A stretch of 64,000 bases of DNA from Pontibacter sp. HSC-14F20 (GCF_019599265.1 NZ_JAHZTC010000016.1:1-64000); one strand, 5' to 3'; shown: positions 40,823 through 49,747, counted from the stretch's first letter. Program-made: numbers and translations. Notes: generated from the letters alone by a model not told the origin.

Positions 40823-42635
40823 CCCGTTCCAGGCGCCTCTGCACTAACTCTAAGATAGTCGACATGTCGCAGTCTTCGAAAATAAACTCGTCATACCCGT
40901 GGGCTACCAGTTCGTCTTTCATATGCTGCGGATCGTCGGCCATGATGATAGTCGACTTGGATTCGTGCTGACGAATCTTGGGTCCAAACTCGCGGGCATA
41001 GGTTGCTTCGGAAGTAGACACAACCACTACCTCGGCGGCTGCATGCAACAAGCGATCGGCAGCTGTTTCTACGTTATCATACTGTTGCATATCGGTTTCG
41101 AAACCGGCGCAGGTGAAAAATTCTTTTGCAAATGAGGCGTTGATATGGAGCTTGGCAGCCTGTCCGATCACGGCGATAACGGCCCGCGGACGACGTTTGC
41201 GCTTACGCAGGTGCAGTTCTGTGGCCATGCGCATCACCTCAGTCGGGTAGGCGGCGCGAGTTGTGTCGAACTCAGCGCGCTGGATCAGCTCCTCCGGGTC
41301 AAAATCAATCTTCTCTTTCGGGTTCGGAAATTTGTTAGTACCTACCAGCACCATGCGGCCTGTGGCGATGTCGCGGAACTTCTGGCGGTTTACTTCGGTG
41401 ATTGAGCCCAAAATGAAACCATTTTCATAAGCGACCTCAAATCCTCCCTGTGCTTCCACTTCTTTAAACAAATCCCATGCTTTGGTGGCCAGTTCGTTGG
41501 TGAGCGACTCCAGGTAGTAAGAACCGGCGGCTGGGTCAACAGCTTTGTCCAGATAAGACTCTTCTTTCAGGATGATAGACACGTTGCGGGCAATGCGCTC
41601 CGAGAACTCATCTGAATCCTTAAAGGTGCTGTCAAATGGCAGTACAGTAAGCGAATCAGCGCCGGAGAGAACTGCCGACATGGCCTCAGTGGTCACGCGC
41701 AGCATGTTCACGTACGGGTCGAGCGTAGTTTGGTACCAACTGGAAGTCGTGCTGTGGATGCGCAGTTTGCCGGCCAGCGCCGGATCGGCCTGGTAGGCCT
41801 CCACTACGGCAGCCCAAAGCAGGCGCAGAGCCCGCAATTTGGCGATCTCAAAAAAGTAGTTGGTGCCGGCCCCCATGCAAAACAGCATGTTGCGTAACAC
41901 CGATTCCAGAGGCTCACCAGCTGTGGTAAGACGATCGGTATAAGCTACGGCAGCACTCAGGGTATAGGCTACTTCCTGTGTGAGCGATGCGCCGATGCTG
42001 CTGAAACTGGTGCCACAAACCGTAACGCCGTAAAAGTCTGGGCTGTCTTTGGTAAGTTCGAGCACCTGGGTGATAATCTTGTTTTCGTCCTCGGTGAGCT
42101 GGCCTTTTCCTGACATCGGGTCGTAGTTCATAAAACCCTTCAGGTTGCGGTGCGAGATGTTCTGCTCAGAAAGCGAGGTATAGAGTCCTCTGAGAAAATC
42201 TGCCGGGTCGCTACCCAAGGTATAACTGACAGACTGCGAGGTCAGGTCGAGTTGCTCGGTCAGGTAGGCAACGTCGAAAGCCTGCGGATCTTCCACAATA
42301 AAGAGCACACCATCAGCGCCTCTGCTTAGGGCATCAGCGGCTTTGTCAATGGCTGTTATGCCGTTGCCATACGCTTTTATTTTCTGGATGTTCTGCCAGT
42401 TGTTGTCGCTGCCGGTGTTGCCGCGCAGAAAAGGGAAGTCACCCGGTTTCTGCTGAGCAAATGGCAGGTGTTGCGTGTCTTCGCGGGTATAGTAGGGCTT
42501 AATCGTGATGCCTTCGTAGGTATGCCAGTTCAGGCTTTCGAGTGGGGTTTCGCGCAGGTCTTTCTGTGTACGACTTGCCCAATCGGCTGCCGTGCCCGGC
42601 TTGAATTCTGAAAATAGCTTCTGCTCGTCAGTCAT
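40797..42635 (-). CDS. mutA: Methylmalonyl-CoA mutase small subunit
   Basis: The protein has 612 residues. It aligns with the large subunit over the TIM barrel (YYTREDTQHLPFAQQKPGDFPFLRG; SILKEESYLDKAVDPAAGSYYLE) but its C-terminal cobalamin-like domain lacks the DxHxxG motif, as expected of the non-catalytic chain. It stabilises the heterodimer with ScpA. The gene is first in the order mutA, NTF2-like, scpA. An untranslated region with a decayed DUF1232 gene lies upstream. Confidence 0.94.
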   Translation of the reverse strand: MTDEQKLFSEFKPGTAADWASRTQKDLRETPLESLNWHTYEGITIKPYYTREDTQHLPFAQQKPGDFPFLRGNTGSDNNWQNIQKIKAYGNGITAIDKAADALSRGADGVLFIVEDPQAFDVAYLTEQLDLTSQSVSYTLGSDPADFLRGLYTSLSEQNISHRNLKGFMNYDPMSGKGQLTEDENKIITQVLELTKDSPDFYGVTVCGTSFSSIGASLTQEVAYTLSAAVAYTDRLTTAGEPLESVLRNMLFCMGAGTNYFFEIAKLRALRLLWAAVVEAYQADPALAGKLRIHSTTSSWYQTTLDPYVNMLRVTTEAMSAVLSGADSLTVLPFDSTFKDSDEFSERIARNVSIILKEESYLDKAVDPAAGSYYLESLTNELATKAWDLFKEVEAQGGFEVAYENGFILGSITEVNRQKFRDIATGRMVLVGTNKFPNPKEKIDFDPEELIQRAEFDTTRAAYPTEVMRMATELHLRKRKRRPRAVIAVIGQAAKLHINASFAKEFFTCAGFETDMQQYDNVETAADRLLHAAAEVVVVSTSEATYAREFGPKIRQHESKSTIIMADDPQHMKDELVAHGYDEFIFEDCDMSTILELVQRRLERDENNGDKH

Positions 42636-42726
42636 CGTGTATGGGTGTTATTTCCTGTAAATATATACTTTCTATTGCAGCTTATGAAAACGGGGAGAAG
42701 GTCTGGTGGTTTTTATCACGGCGTTT

Positions 42727-42966
42727 CTAGTTTACGTGAACCATAAAGCGCCGGTATAGCCAATTACCCAAAAGTAGCCAGATCGCTATAATGCAGACGG
42801 CCATGAGGTAATTGGATTTCCGCTTCAGCAGCTCGTTTTTTGTCTTTTGGCGATACTCCTGCACCACGTCGGCTTAGAAAGTTACCCGCGGATCGCGCTA
42901 GGCGAGGTACAGGGTATAAATATCCTCTTTTAATTTTCGAACTATGGCTTTCCACTGCTGCAGCAT
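42727..42966 (-). pseudogene. Decayed YkvA/DUF1232-family membrane protein gene
   Basis: From an ATG at 42966 one frame reads LQQWKAIVRKLKEDIYTLYLA, a TAG (42898-42900), RDPRVTF, a TAA (42874-42876), then ADVVQEYRQKTKNELLKRK and a final hydrophobic helix to a TAG at 42727. The start (LKxxIYxLYLAYRDPRVxxYA) is the YkvA/DUF1232 N-terminus. Both stops fall where the family has Tyr, so each is one base from sense. The central SPIDLIPDFIP-containing part (~45 residues) is missing by an in-frame deletion. It is thus a three-hit pseudogene. The intergenic stretch 42636-43031 holds nothing else. Confidence 0.75.
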
Positions 42967-43031
42967 AGAATGTTGTTGGGCTGTTCCAAAAATTATGTAG
43001 CTTTAAAGGAAGCAAACCGTTGATCTTAAAA

Positions 43032-44363
43032 ATGATACACCCTTATACCTTCCTTCAAAAAACACTGCCTCTCTGCCTGGGACTGCTGGTTACCATACCT
43101 GCTCTCGCACAGAACTCAAAACTGTTGACGAAGGCCAACACCATGGCCGACAAACTGGAACCGAAAGTGATTGAGTGGCGTCGTGACTTTCACCAATACC
43201 CTGAGCTAGGCAACCGCGAAACCAAGACAGCCGAAAAAATTGCAGACCACCTCCGAAAGCTAGGTATAGAGGTACAAACCGGCGTAGCTCATACCGGTGT
43301 GGTGGGCATCCTGAAAGGTGGAAAGCCCGGTCCTGTCGTGGCCCTGCGCGCGGATATTGACGGCTTGCCTGTAACAGAGCGTACGGATGTGCCATTTGCC
43401 TCTAAAGAGCGCAGTACTTACAACGGGCAGGAAGTAGGTGTGATGCATGCCTGTGGCCACGACACGCACATTGCCATGCTGATGGGTGCCGCCGAGGTGC
43501 TGGCAGGTATGAAAAGCGACCTGAAGGGAACCGTGAAGTTTATTTTTCAGCCTGCTGAGGAGGGATCTCCGGTAGGGGAGGAAGGCGGTGCGGCTCTGAT
43601 GGTAAAAGAAGGCGTGCTCGACAAGGGACCTAAGCCGGAAGTGATTTTTGGGCTGCACATCAACTCACAGACGGAGGTCGGCACCATTAAGTATACGCCG
43701 GGCGGGACCATGGCGAGCGCCGATATGTTCCGCATTAAAGTAAAAGGCAAGCAGGTACACGGTGCCTACCCGTGGTCAGGTATAGACCCGATTGTGGTGT
43801 CAGCGCAGATCATAAACGGTCTGCAGACGATCATTAGCCGGCAGACGCACTTGCCGGAAGCTGCCGCTGTGATCACGGTTGGAAGCATCCACGGTGGTGT
43901 ACGTAACAACATTATTCCGGAGGAGGTGCTGATGGAGGGCACGATCCGGGCTTTGGATGTGGAAATGCAAAAGAAGCTGCACGAGAAACTGAAGCTCACC
44001 GCCACTAAAATTGCGGAAAGCAGTGGCGCTGTAGCCGAAGTAGAGATCATCCCGCAAACCCCTGTTACCTACAACGACCTGGCCTTAACGGAGCGCATGC
44101 TGCCTACCTTGCATACCGTAGCAGGCCGCGATAAAGTGGTACTGGCCAAAGCTGTGACCGGAGCTGAGGATTTTGCTTTCTATCAGGAGAAGATTCCCGG
44201 ATTGTTTCTGTTTGTAGGAGGTATGCCGAAAGGTGAAAATCCGGAAGCAGCCCCCCCGCACCATACACCTGATTTCTTTATAGATGAAAGCGGCCTGAAA
44301 CTTGGCGTGAAGACCCTGACCAGCCTGACATTAAACTATATGGAAGGGAAAGGTAAAAAGTAG
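43032..44363 (+). CDS. Exported M20-family metal-dependent amidohydrolase
   Basis: The protein has 443 residues from the ATG at 43032, which gives a signal peptide (YTFLQKTLPLCLGLLVTIPALAQ). A TTG at 43020 is less likely. M20D hallmarks: LRADIDGLPVTE, MHACGHDTHIAMLMGAAEVL, FIFQPAEEG (catalytic Glu pair), IFGLHIN and GAEDFAFYQEKIPGLF. These bind two metal ions. The family cleaves N-acyl amino acids, hippurate or similar amides; the substrate is unknown. Export to the periplasm is common for Bacteroidetes members. It converges on the T9SS cargo gene. Confidence 0.9.
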   Translation: MIHPYTFLQKTLPLCLGLLVTIPALAQNSKLLTKANTMADKLEPKVIEWRRDFHQYPELGNRETKTAEKIADHLRKLGIEVQTGVAHTGVVGILKGGKPGPVVALRADIDGLPVTERTDVPFASKERSTYNGQEVGVMHACGHDTHIAMLMGAAEVLAGMKSDLKGTVKFIFQPAEEGSPVGEEGGAALMVKEGVLDKGPKPEVIFGLHINSQTEVGTIKYTPGGTMASADMFRIKVKGKQVHGAYPWSGIDPIVVSAQIINGLQTIISRQTHLPEAAAVITVGSIHGGVRNNIIPEEVLMEGTIRALDVEMQKKLHEKLKLTATKIAESSGAVAEVEIIPQTPVTYNDLALTERMLPTLHTVAGRDKVVLAKAVTGAEDFAFYQEKIPGLFLFVGGMPKGENPEAAPPHHTPDFFIDESGLKLGVKTLTSLTLNYMEGKGKK

Positions 44364-44388
44364 GCAGGTATAGTATAGACAGGTATAG

Positions 44389-44424
44389 AAAAGCCTCCCT
44401 CAGCACCAACTGAGGGAGGCTTTT
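44389..44424. terminator. Bidirectional terminator
   Basis: AAAGCCTCCCTCAG and CTGAGGGAGGCTTT close a 6-base loop, with A and T runs. It lies between the convergent M20 and T9SS cargo genes. Two AGGTATAG octamers stand just before it (44366-44388). Confidence 0.85.
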
Positions 44425-44435
44425 TATTGAATAAT

Positions 44436-45842
44436 TTATTGCAGCACGAGTTTTCCCGTTTCGATGGGCGAGAGCTGGCTGGTTAAGGTATAGGTATAGA
44501 GTCCCGAGGCCAGTTTGGCCGGACGGGCAAAGTCGTTTCTTCCCGGCCTCAAGGTATAGCTCGCCACCACCTTGCCCGTGATGTCGCGCACCAGCAGGTG
44601 GAGGGCCGGCAGATCGGGTGCCTCGATAGTGAATTCGCCCCGCGCCGGGTTCGGGTATAGCTTCGGCTTTTCAGTTGGGAAATCGTCACCGGAAGAGAGC
44701 GGACGCCGCTGCTCGCCCACATAAATGTACGCGAATGCCCAGGCATCCTCCACTTTGCTATAAGGGAGCCTGTCTGCCGTAAATTCTTCTACCGGTCTGC
44801 CTCGCATGCCAATAAGGTAGGGTTCTGTACGCTCCATGTCAGGGCCGGGCGTGAAGGAATAAGTAATGGCAAAACCATCCGCAGTATCGCGGAAAGTAAG
44901 CGACGTGTTGATCAGTTCTAAGGTATCAATCTCCCCGAATGGCCTGGCACTTAGTGGCAAGTCACTGGCCGGATTCTTTTTCAGGTAAAATTCCAGCTTC
45001 ACCGGTTGGCCTGGCCAGGTCTGAATTGAACCATCGCCGTTCACCGTCAGGCGGTTCTTGTTCAGGAGACTCATTTTCGGTTGATCCGCCCGCTCGGTCA
45101 CCTGGAAAGCCATATCGACTATCATATGGCCTATTTCCCTGCCGTCACGCATTTCTGTTACTTTCAAAGCGATCACATATTCTCCTTTTTGAACGGGATT
45201 TGGCCAATGGATTTCTCCAAACTCGCTCACTGTTAACCCCTCCGGAGGCCAATAACCGGGAACATCTGCAATCTCGAAAGAAGAAGATCTGTGTTTGGGA
45301 GTCACCAACTCATACACCAGGTAATCGCCATCTTCGTCATAGGCTAAGAAATTGTGGGTCCAGGGCTCACCCGTATAGGCTCCAGTAATTGGTGCGCCGG
45401 CAAGCTTCGCCCCATGCAGATTTTGAGTAGCGGTACCTGCCTTCACGCGTGTAATTATTTTTAAATTTATCAAGTCAGTGGGTGCTGCCATATTCATGAT
45501 TCCCCCGTTCCGGTTCTCGCCAGTCCAATGCACGGTATAGTTTCCAGGCGCATCGTAGGTATGGCTCCAGGTAAAAATTTCCTTATCATAACGACTGGAG
45601 TAATGAGTAACGCTGCCTCTTTCAACCCTCGCGACCTTGCTATCACCCATACTTATGAATGCAAAAGGATCATCGGCAGATGAGGCGGCTTTTGTGTAAA
45701 GCGTAAACACAAAATCAAACTTTAGCGGATTCTCTGGATCGGCTGTATAGCTGATGTAGCCGCTGTAAATGTGTGTGGCCTGTACTAGCAACGGCGCAAA
45801 AAGCAAGGTAGCTAAACATAGAAGCAGGTATATTTTCTTCAT
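44436..45842 (-). CDS. T9SS-secreted cargo protein with type A sorting domain
   Basis: The protein has 468 residues. A signal peptide (IYLLLCLATLLFAPLLVQA) is followed by Ig-like/PKD-like beta-rich domains (GNYTVHWTGENRNGG; GEYVIALKVTEMRDG). The C-terminal ~75 residues are a type A T9SS sorting domain: KLYPNPARGEFTIEA, LLVRDITGKVVASY and ASGLYTYTL, ending in GKLVLQ. It is exported across the outer membrane by the type IX system and cleaved at the sorting domain. Ligand or activity unknown. Confidence 0.88.
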   Translation of the reverse strand: MKKIYLLLCLATLLFAPLLVQATHIYSGYISYTADPENPLKFDFVFTLYTKAASSADDPFAFISMGDSKVARVERGSVTHYSSRYDKEIFTWSHTYDAPGNYTVHWTGENRNGGIMNMAAPTDLINLKIITRVKAGTATQNLHGAKLAGAPITGAYTGEPWTHNFLAYDEDGDYLVYELVTPKHRSSSFEIADVPGYWPPEGLTVSEFGEIHWPNPVQKGEYVIALKVTEMRDGREIGHMIVDMAFQVTERADQPKMSLLNKNRLTVNGDGSIQTWPGQPVKLEFYLKKNPASDLPLSARPFGEIDTLELINTSLTFRDTADGFAITYSFTPGPDMERTEPYLIGMRGRPVEEFTADRLPYSKVEDAWAFAYIYVGEQRRPLSSGDDFPTEKPKLYPNPARGEFTIEAPDLPALHLLVRDITGKVVASYTLRPGRNDFARPAKLASGLYTYTLTSQLSPIETGKLVLQ

Positions 45843-46101
45843 ATCCAGGTAGTTATAGGTGAAGGTTTATAAGAATACGATTTATAGGTATATTTTAGTA
45901 TTATTTGTCTAATTATTTGACTATCTATTGCTTGTTCTATTCATACACTGTTTCCTAAAAGATAAATAAATGGCTATAGAGAATCTGGTTGATGCAGGTA
46001 TAAAAATTAGACCTCAAAAATATAGCCAAAATCTTATATAACTGGGTGACAACGTGTAAGTTTTTAGTAATCGCGAAAGAAAAATTAATCCGCCTATTCT
46101 T

Positions 46102-46133
46102 TTTGCCCGGGCCCGACAATGTTGATAACTTTG
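46102..46133 (+). promoter_or_regulatory. Bacteroidetes-type promoter of the 5'-nucleotidase pair
   Basis: TTTG (46102-46105), 20 bases, then TAACTTTG (46126-46133), the full consensus. The ATG is 23 bases downstream. The remainder of the 313-base gap 45843-46155 is AT-rich with no gene or hairpin that I can support. Confidence 0.75.
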
Positions 46134-46155
46134 GGGATAATTACAGCAGCATCCC

Positions 46156-46911
46156 ATGAAGCGCCCTTTCCTAAAATACATCTCCGGACTGGCTCTGGCC
46201 CTAAGTCTGGTCGCCTGCCAGCAGCCCTTGCAACCCTCCGCCAACCTGAGCGAGACGGACGTAGCCGTTGACCATAACATCAAGGCCGATTCGGCTGTGG
46301 AGGCCCTGGTTGCCCCATACCGCGAAGAAGTGACCGTGAAAATGTCGGAGGTGGTGGGTTCGGCGCCGGTTGCCTTGGGCAAAGGCGACTACGAATCGCC
46401 GCTCGGCAACTTTGTAGTAGACCTGCAGCTGGCGCAGAGCGAACCAGTTTACGGAAAACCCATCAACATGTCCGTAACCACAGAAGGCGGTCTGCGCGTG
46501 CCGCTACCAGAAGGCAATATTACCACCGGCCATATTTTTGAGCTGATGCCGTTTGAGAACGAGATGGTCGTACTCACCCTCAGTGGCGAGTCCGTAAAGC
46601 AGCTGTTCGACGATGCTGCGGCCCGCAAGATCACCTACATCGGCAACGCAACCTATACCGTGGCTAACGGCAAAGCACAGGATATCAAAATCAAAGGCCA
46701 GCCCCTTGATCTCAACAAAACTTATACCTTGGTTACTTCCGACTATCTGGCCGGAGGCGGCGATAAACTCGACATGCTCAAGAATCCGATCCAATACGAG
46801 AAGCTGGGCCTTTTGCTACGCGACGCTATTCACCAGCACATACAGCAGCTCACCGCCGCCGGCAAGCAAGTGACCGTCCCGGCCGAAAAACGCGTGACCA
46901 TCCTTCCATAA
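46156..46911 (+). CDS. Lipoprotein carrying the 5'-nucleotidase C-terminal domain
   Basis: The protein has 251 residues. Lipobox LALSLVAC near residue 21. The rest matches the C-terminal substrate-binding domain of UshA-type nucleotidases: ESPLGNFVVDLQL, NMSVTTEGGLRVPLPEGNITTG, FENEMVVLTLSGESVKQLFD and YTLVTSDYLAGGGDKL. This domain normally follows the metallophosphatase domain in one chain. Here the phosphatase is encoded separately by the next gene, 15 bases downstream. Together they probably form a two-part periplasmic nucleotidase. Confidence 0.88.
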   Translation: MKRPFLKYISGLALALSLVACQQPLQPSANLSETDVAVDHNIKADSAVEALVAPYREEVTVKMSEVVGSAPVALGKGDYESPLGNFVVDLQLAQSEPVYGKPINMSVTTEGGLRVPLPEGNITTGHIFELMPFENEMVVLTLSGESVKQLFDDAAARKITYIGNATYTVANGKAQDIKIKGQPLDLNKTYTLVTSDYLAGGGDKLDMLKNPIQYEKLGLLLRDAIHQHIQQLTAAGKQVTVPAEKRVTILP

Positions 46912-46926
46912 GCTATACCTGAACAC

Positions 46927-47862
46927 ATGAAGAGAAGAGACTTTTTGAAGCACACGGCCCTCGGCGCGGCAGGTATAAGCATGCTGGGTTTGCCTTTTTC
47001 GGCAGAGGCCGCCCGTGAAGGTATAAAACTGACCATCCTGCATACCAACGACCAGCACTCGCGCATCGACCCTTTCCCGGACGATGGGCGCAAGTATGGC
47101 GGTATGGGCGGTATGGCTCGTCGCGCGACACTCATCGAGCGCATCCGGCAACAGGAGCCGAACGTGCTTTTGCTCGACTCCGGCGACATCTGGCAGGGCA
47201 CACCCTACTTCAATTTTTTTGAGGGCGAGCTCGAGTACAAACTCATGACCAAGATGGGCTACGACGCCGCCACACTCGGCAACCACGATTTCGATATCGG
47301 ATTGGAAGGGCTCCAGAAGCAATTGCCGCTGGCTGGTTTCCCGTTCCTCACGGCTAACTACGATTTCTCCAACACGATCCTGAAAGATCGCTTTCAGCCT
47401 TACAAGGTGTTCGAAAAGCAAGGTATACGGGTAGGTATATTCGGGCTAGGTATAGAGCTCGACGGGCTGGTGAGCAAAAACATGTATGGCGAAACCGTAT
47501 ACCTGGACCCTGTTCAGAAAGCCCGCGAGACGGTGCAGGCACTGCGTGAAAAAGAGAAGTGCCACTTCGTTATCTGCCTTTCGCACCTTGGGTATAGTTA
47601 CGACACCGACAAAATAGACGACCGCAAACTGGCCGCGCAGGTCAGCGGCATCGATTTGATTTTGGGTGGCCATACCCATACCTTCATGGAAAAACCGGAA
47701 GTGTTGCGACACGAAAGCGGGCATGAGACCATGATTAACCAGGTAGGGTGGTCGGGCTTGTTTTTGGGCAGAATAGATGTTACATTCAGCAGAAAATCAA
47801 AGCGTAGGACCGACACAAGGACCGCTGTCTTGGCTGTGGATAACCCTGTATTAACTTCGTGA
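46927..47862 (+). CDS. Metallophosphatase half of a split 5'-nucleotidase, Tat signal
   Basis: The protein has 311 residues. The leader KRRDFLKHTALGAAGISML is a twin-arginine signal. Metallophosphatase motifs: LTILHTNDQHSRIDPF (metal-binding Asp and His), LLLDSGDIWQGT, AATLGNHDFDIG and the later GGHTHTFME. It lacks the C-terminal nucleotidase domain, supplied by the lipoprotein gene just upstream. Nucleotide or sugar-nucleotide hydrolysis in the periplasm is likely. A perfect DnaA box lies near its 3' end, 125 bases before dnaA. Confidence 0.9.
   Translation: MKRRDFLKHTALGAAGISMLGLPFSAEAAREGIKLTILHTNDQHSRIDPFPDDGRKYGGMGGMARRATLIERIRQQEPNVLLLDSGDIWQGTPYFNFFEGELEYKLMTKMGYDAATLGNHDFDIGLEGLQKQLPLAGFPFLTANYDFSNTILKDRFQPYKVFEKQGIRVGIFGLGIELDGLVSKNMYGETVYLDPVQKARETVQALREKEKCHFVICLSHLGYSYDTDKIDDRKLAAQVSGIDLILGGHTHTFMEKPEVLRHESGHETMINQVGWSGLFLGRIDVTFSRKSKRRTDTRTAVLAVDNPVLTS
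47835..47843 (-). promoter_or_regulatory. DnaA box consensus upstream of dnaA
   Basis: TGTGGATAA is the exact complement of the TTATCCACA consensus. It is followed by AT-rich sequence before dnaA. Only one box is seen, so autoregulation of dnaA is more likely than a full origin. Confidence 0.4.
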
Positions 47863-47967
47863 ATAAATAATTTTTTGTTTAGAATAAATTGGTCAAATTT
47901 GTAACCCCCCTGCCGTCAAGGTTAGGTTTGTTACACCCAACGGATCTTTTGTGTTTTGGAAAATTGG

Positions 47968-49392
47968 ATGATAAAAGACTGTTCAACAGTATGGAGTAAC
48001 TGTCTACAGGTAATTAAGGAAAGTATTGGCGAGCAGAGCTTTAAAACTTGGTTCGAACCGATCAAGCCTTTGTCCCTGCGTGACAATGTGCTCACCATAC
48101 AGGTGCCTAGCCAATTCTTTTATGAGTGGCTGGAGGAGCACTATGTAGGTTTGCTGAAGAAGGTAATTTACCAGGAGATGGGCAGTGAGGGGCGCCTGGA
48201 GTACTCTATTATCGTGGATCGTGGAAACGAGTCTAACAAGCCGCAGACGGTCAACATCCCGACCAAGAAAATTCCGCAGGCTGTCGTTAATTCTTACCGG
48301 CCGGAGCAGAACTTCATCAAGAGCCCGTTCGAGTCGAAGACAATCGACCGCAACTTCCTGAACTCACAGCTGAACGGCGCCTATACCTTCGAAAACTACA
48401 TTGAGGGAGATTGTAACCGCCTGGCGCGGTCGGCAGGTTATGCCGTGGCCAACAAGCCGGGTACTACTTCGTTTAACCCGCTGATGGTATACGGCGGTGT
48501 GGGACTTGGCAAAACGCACCTGGTGCAGGCCATTGGCAACCACATCAAAAACAGCAACCCGGATAAGTTCGTGCTCTACGTGTCTTCCGAGAAATTCGTG
48601 AACCAGTTCATCGAGTCGCTCAAGACCAACAACGTGCAGGACTTTGCCAACTTCTATTTGCTGGTAGACATCCTGATCATCGACGACGTGCAGTTTTTGA
48701 GCGGCAAGGAGAAGACGCAGGAAATGTTCTTCCACATTTTCAACCATCTGCACCAGTCCGGCAAACAGATCGTGATGACCTCCGACTGTCCGCCACGCGA
48801 CCTCAAAGGCTTAGAGGAGCGTCTGTTGTCCCGCTTTAAGTGGGGCCTCACCGCCGATTTGCAGAGCCCGGATTTTGAGACACGTATGGCCATCATCCAG
48901 AAAAAGATGCAGGGCGACGGAATTGATATACCTGACAACGTAGTGGAGTACCTGGCCTACAGCGTAGACACCAACGTGCGTGAACTGGAAGGTGTACTTA
49001 TCTCGCTTATTGCGCAGTCCTCGCTAAACAGAAAAGAGATTGACTTGGAGCTTGCCAAGCAGGCCCTGAAGCATATTATTGAGGATGTAGAGACGGAAGT
49101 AAACCTTGACTTCATCCAGAAAACGGTGGCCGAGTACTTCCAGGTGAGCCTGGACTCGCTCAAAGCCAAGACCCGTAAGAAAGAAATCGTGACAGCGCGT
49201 CAGGTGGCCATGTACTTTGCCAAAGAGTTTACCAGCCATTCGCTCAAGTCAATCGGTTACCATTTTGGTGGCCGCGACCACAGTACGGTGATCCACTCGG
49301 TGCAGACTGTTTCTGATCTGATTGATACCGACAAGAAGTTTAAAGTGAGCATTCAGGAACTACAGAAGAAATTCAAGTCCAAGGCGGGTTAA
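47968..49392 (+). CDS. dnaA: Chromosomal replication initiator protein DnaA
   Basis: The protein has 474 residues from the ATG at 47968 (MIKDCSTVWSNCL); a TTG four codons earlier is less likely. Domain I: SFKTWFEPIKPLSL. Domain III AAA+: Walker A GGVGLGKTHL (176-185), Walker B LIIDDVQFLSGK and the sensor region LSRFKWGLTADL. Domain IV helix-turn-helix: ARQVAMYFAKEF and GRDHSTVIHSV, the DnaA-box-binding signature. It opens the origin. dnaN and gyrB are not adjacent, as is common in this phylum. Five octamers and two terminators follow within 150 bases. Confidence 0.97.
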   Translation: MIKDCSTVWSNCLQVIKESIGEQSFKTWFEPIKPLSLRDNVLTIQVPSQFFYEWLEEHYVGLLKKVIYQEMGSEGRLEYSIIVDRGNESNKPQTVNIPTKKIPQAVVNSYRPEQNFIKSPFESKTIDRNFLNSQLNGAYTFENYIEGDCNRLARSAGYAVANKPGTTSFNPLMVYGGVGLGKTHLVQAIGNHIKNSNPDKFVLYVSSEKFVNQFIESLKTNNVQDFANFYLLVDILIIDDVQFLSGKEKTQEMFFHIFNHLHQSGKQIVMTSDCPPRDLKGLEERLLSRFKWGLTADLQSPDFETRMAIIQKKMQGDGIDIPDNVVEYLAYSVDTNVRELEGVLISLIAQSSLNRKEIDLELAKQALKHIIEDVETEVNLDFIQKTVAEYFQVSLDSLKAKTRKKEIVTARQVAMYFAKEFTSHSLKSIGYHFGGRDHSTVIHSVQTVSDLIDTDKKFKVSIQELQKKFKSKAG

Positions 49393-49393
49393 G

Positions 49394-49514
49394 CTATACC
49401 TAACTGAAACGCTATACCTAAAACAAAACTGCCGCTACTATACCTGAGTAGCGGCAGTTTTTGTTTTAAAGCTATACCTGTCGGGCTGGTTCTAAAAAGG
49501 AGAGGGCTATACCT
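49394..49514. repeat. Cluster of five CTATACCT octamers after dnaA
   Basis: Copies start at 49394, 49412, 49438, 49472 and 49507, all in the same orientation. The third and fifth lie at the loops of the two terminators here. This is the densest intergenic cluster in the window. Confidence 0.85.
49425..49466 (+). terminator. dnaA terminator with an octamer in the loop
   Basis: AAAACTGCCGCTACT (49425-49439) pairs with 49447-49461, followed by T-rich sequence. The apex contains CTATACCT (49438-49445). Confidence 0.8.
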
Positions 49515-49540
49515 GCGCAGATATAGCCCTCTCCTTTTAT
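49494..49540. terminator. Second terminator with an octamer in its apex
   Basis: AAAAGGAGAGGGCTAT (49495-49510) pairs with 49523-49538. A and T runs lie on both sides, so it can serve the minus-strand membrane-protein genes. CTATACCT (49507-49514) is at the apex. Confidence 0.75.
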
Positions 49541-49553
49541 TGATTATCGTATG

Positions 49554-49736
49554 CTAGTTCACTTTTTTTGCCTTTTGCAAAAGGCGTATACCTAAAGTTG
49601 CTACAATTATGGTGGGCACTAGCAGCATCACTAAAGTCGCAGTATTGGTATACGGATTGAATATTTGATAAGCAAAACCAACTACCAAAATGGTAGCGGC
49701 TAGGCAAAAACGGAACAGCTCGGATGACATTTTCAT
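49554..49736 (-). CDS. Small two-helix membrane protein
   Basis: The protein has 60 residues with two membrane helices (FRFCLAATILVVGFAYQIF; LVMLLVPTIIVATLGI) and a basic tail (LQKAKKVN). It lies 11 bases behind the next membrane protein gene and probably forms a unit with it. Family not recognised. Confidence 0.55.
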   Translation of the reverse strand: MKMSSELFRFCLAATILVVGFAYQIFNPYTNTATLVMLLVPTIIVATLGIRLLQKAKKVN

Positions 49737-49747
49737 CAGTGTATACC

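Noticed and set aside
40797-43031. Cobalamin riboswitch before mutA
   Set aside because: No B12-box-like sequence or suitable structure; the gap holds a decayed DUF1232 gene.
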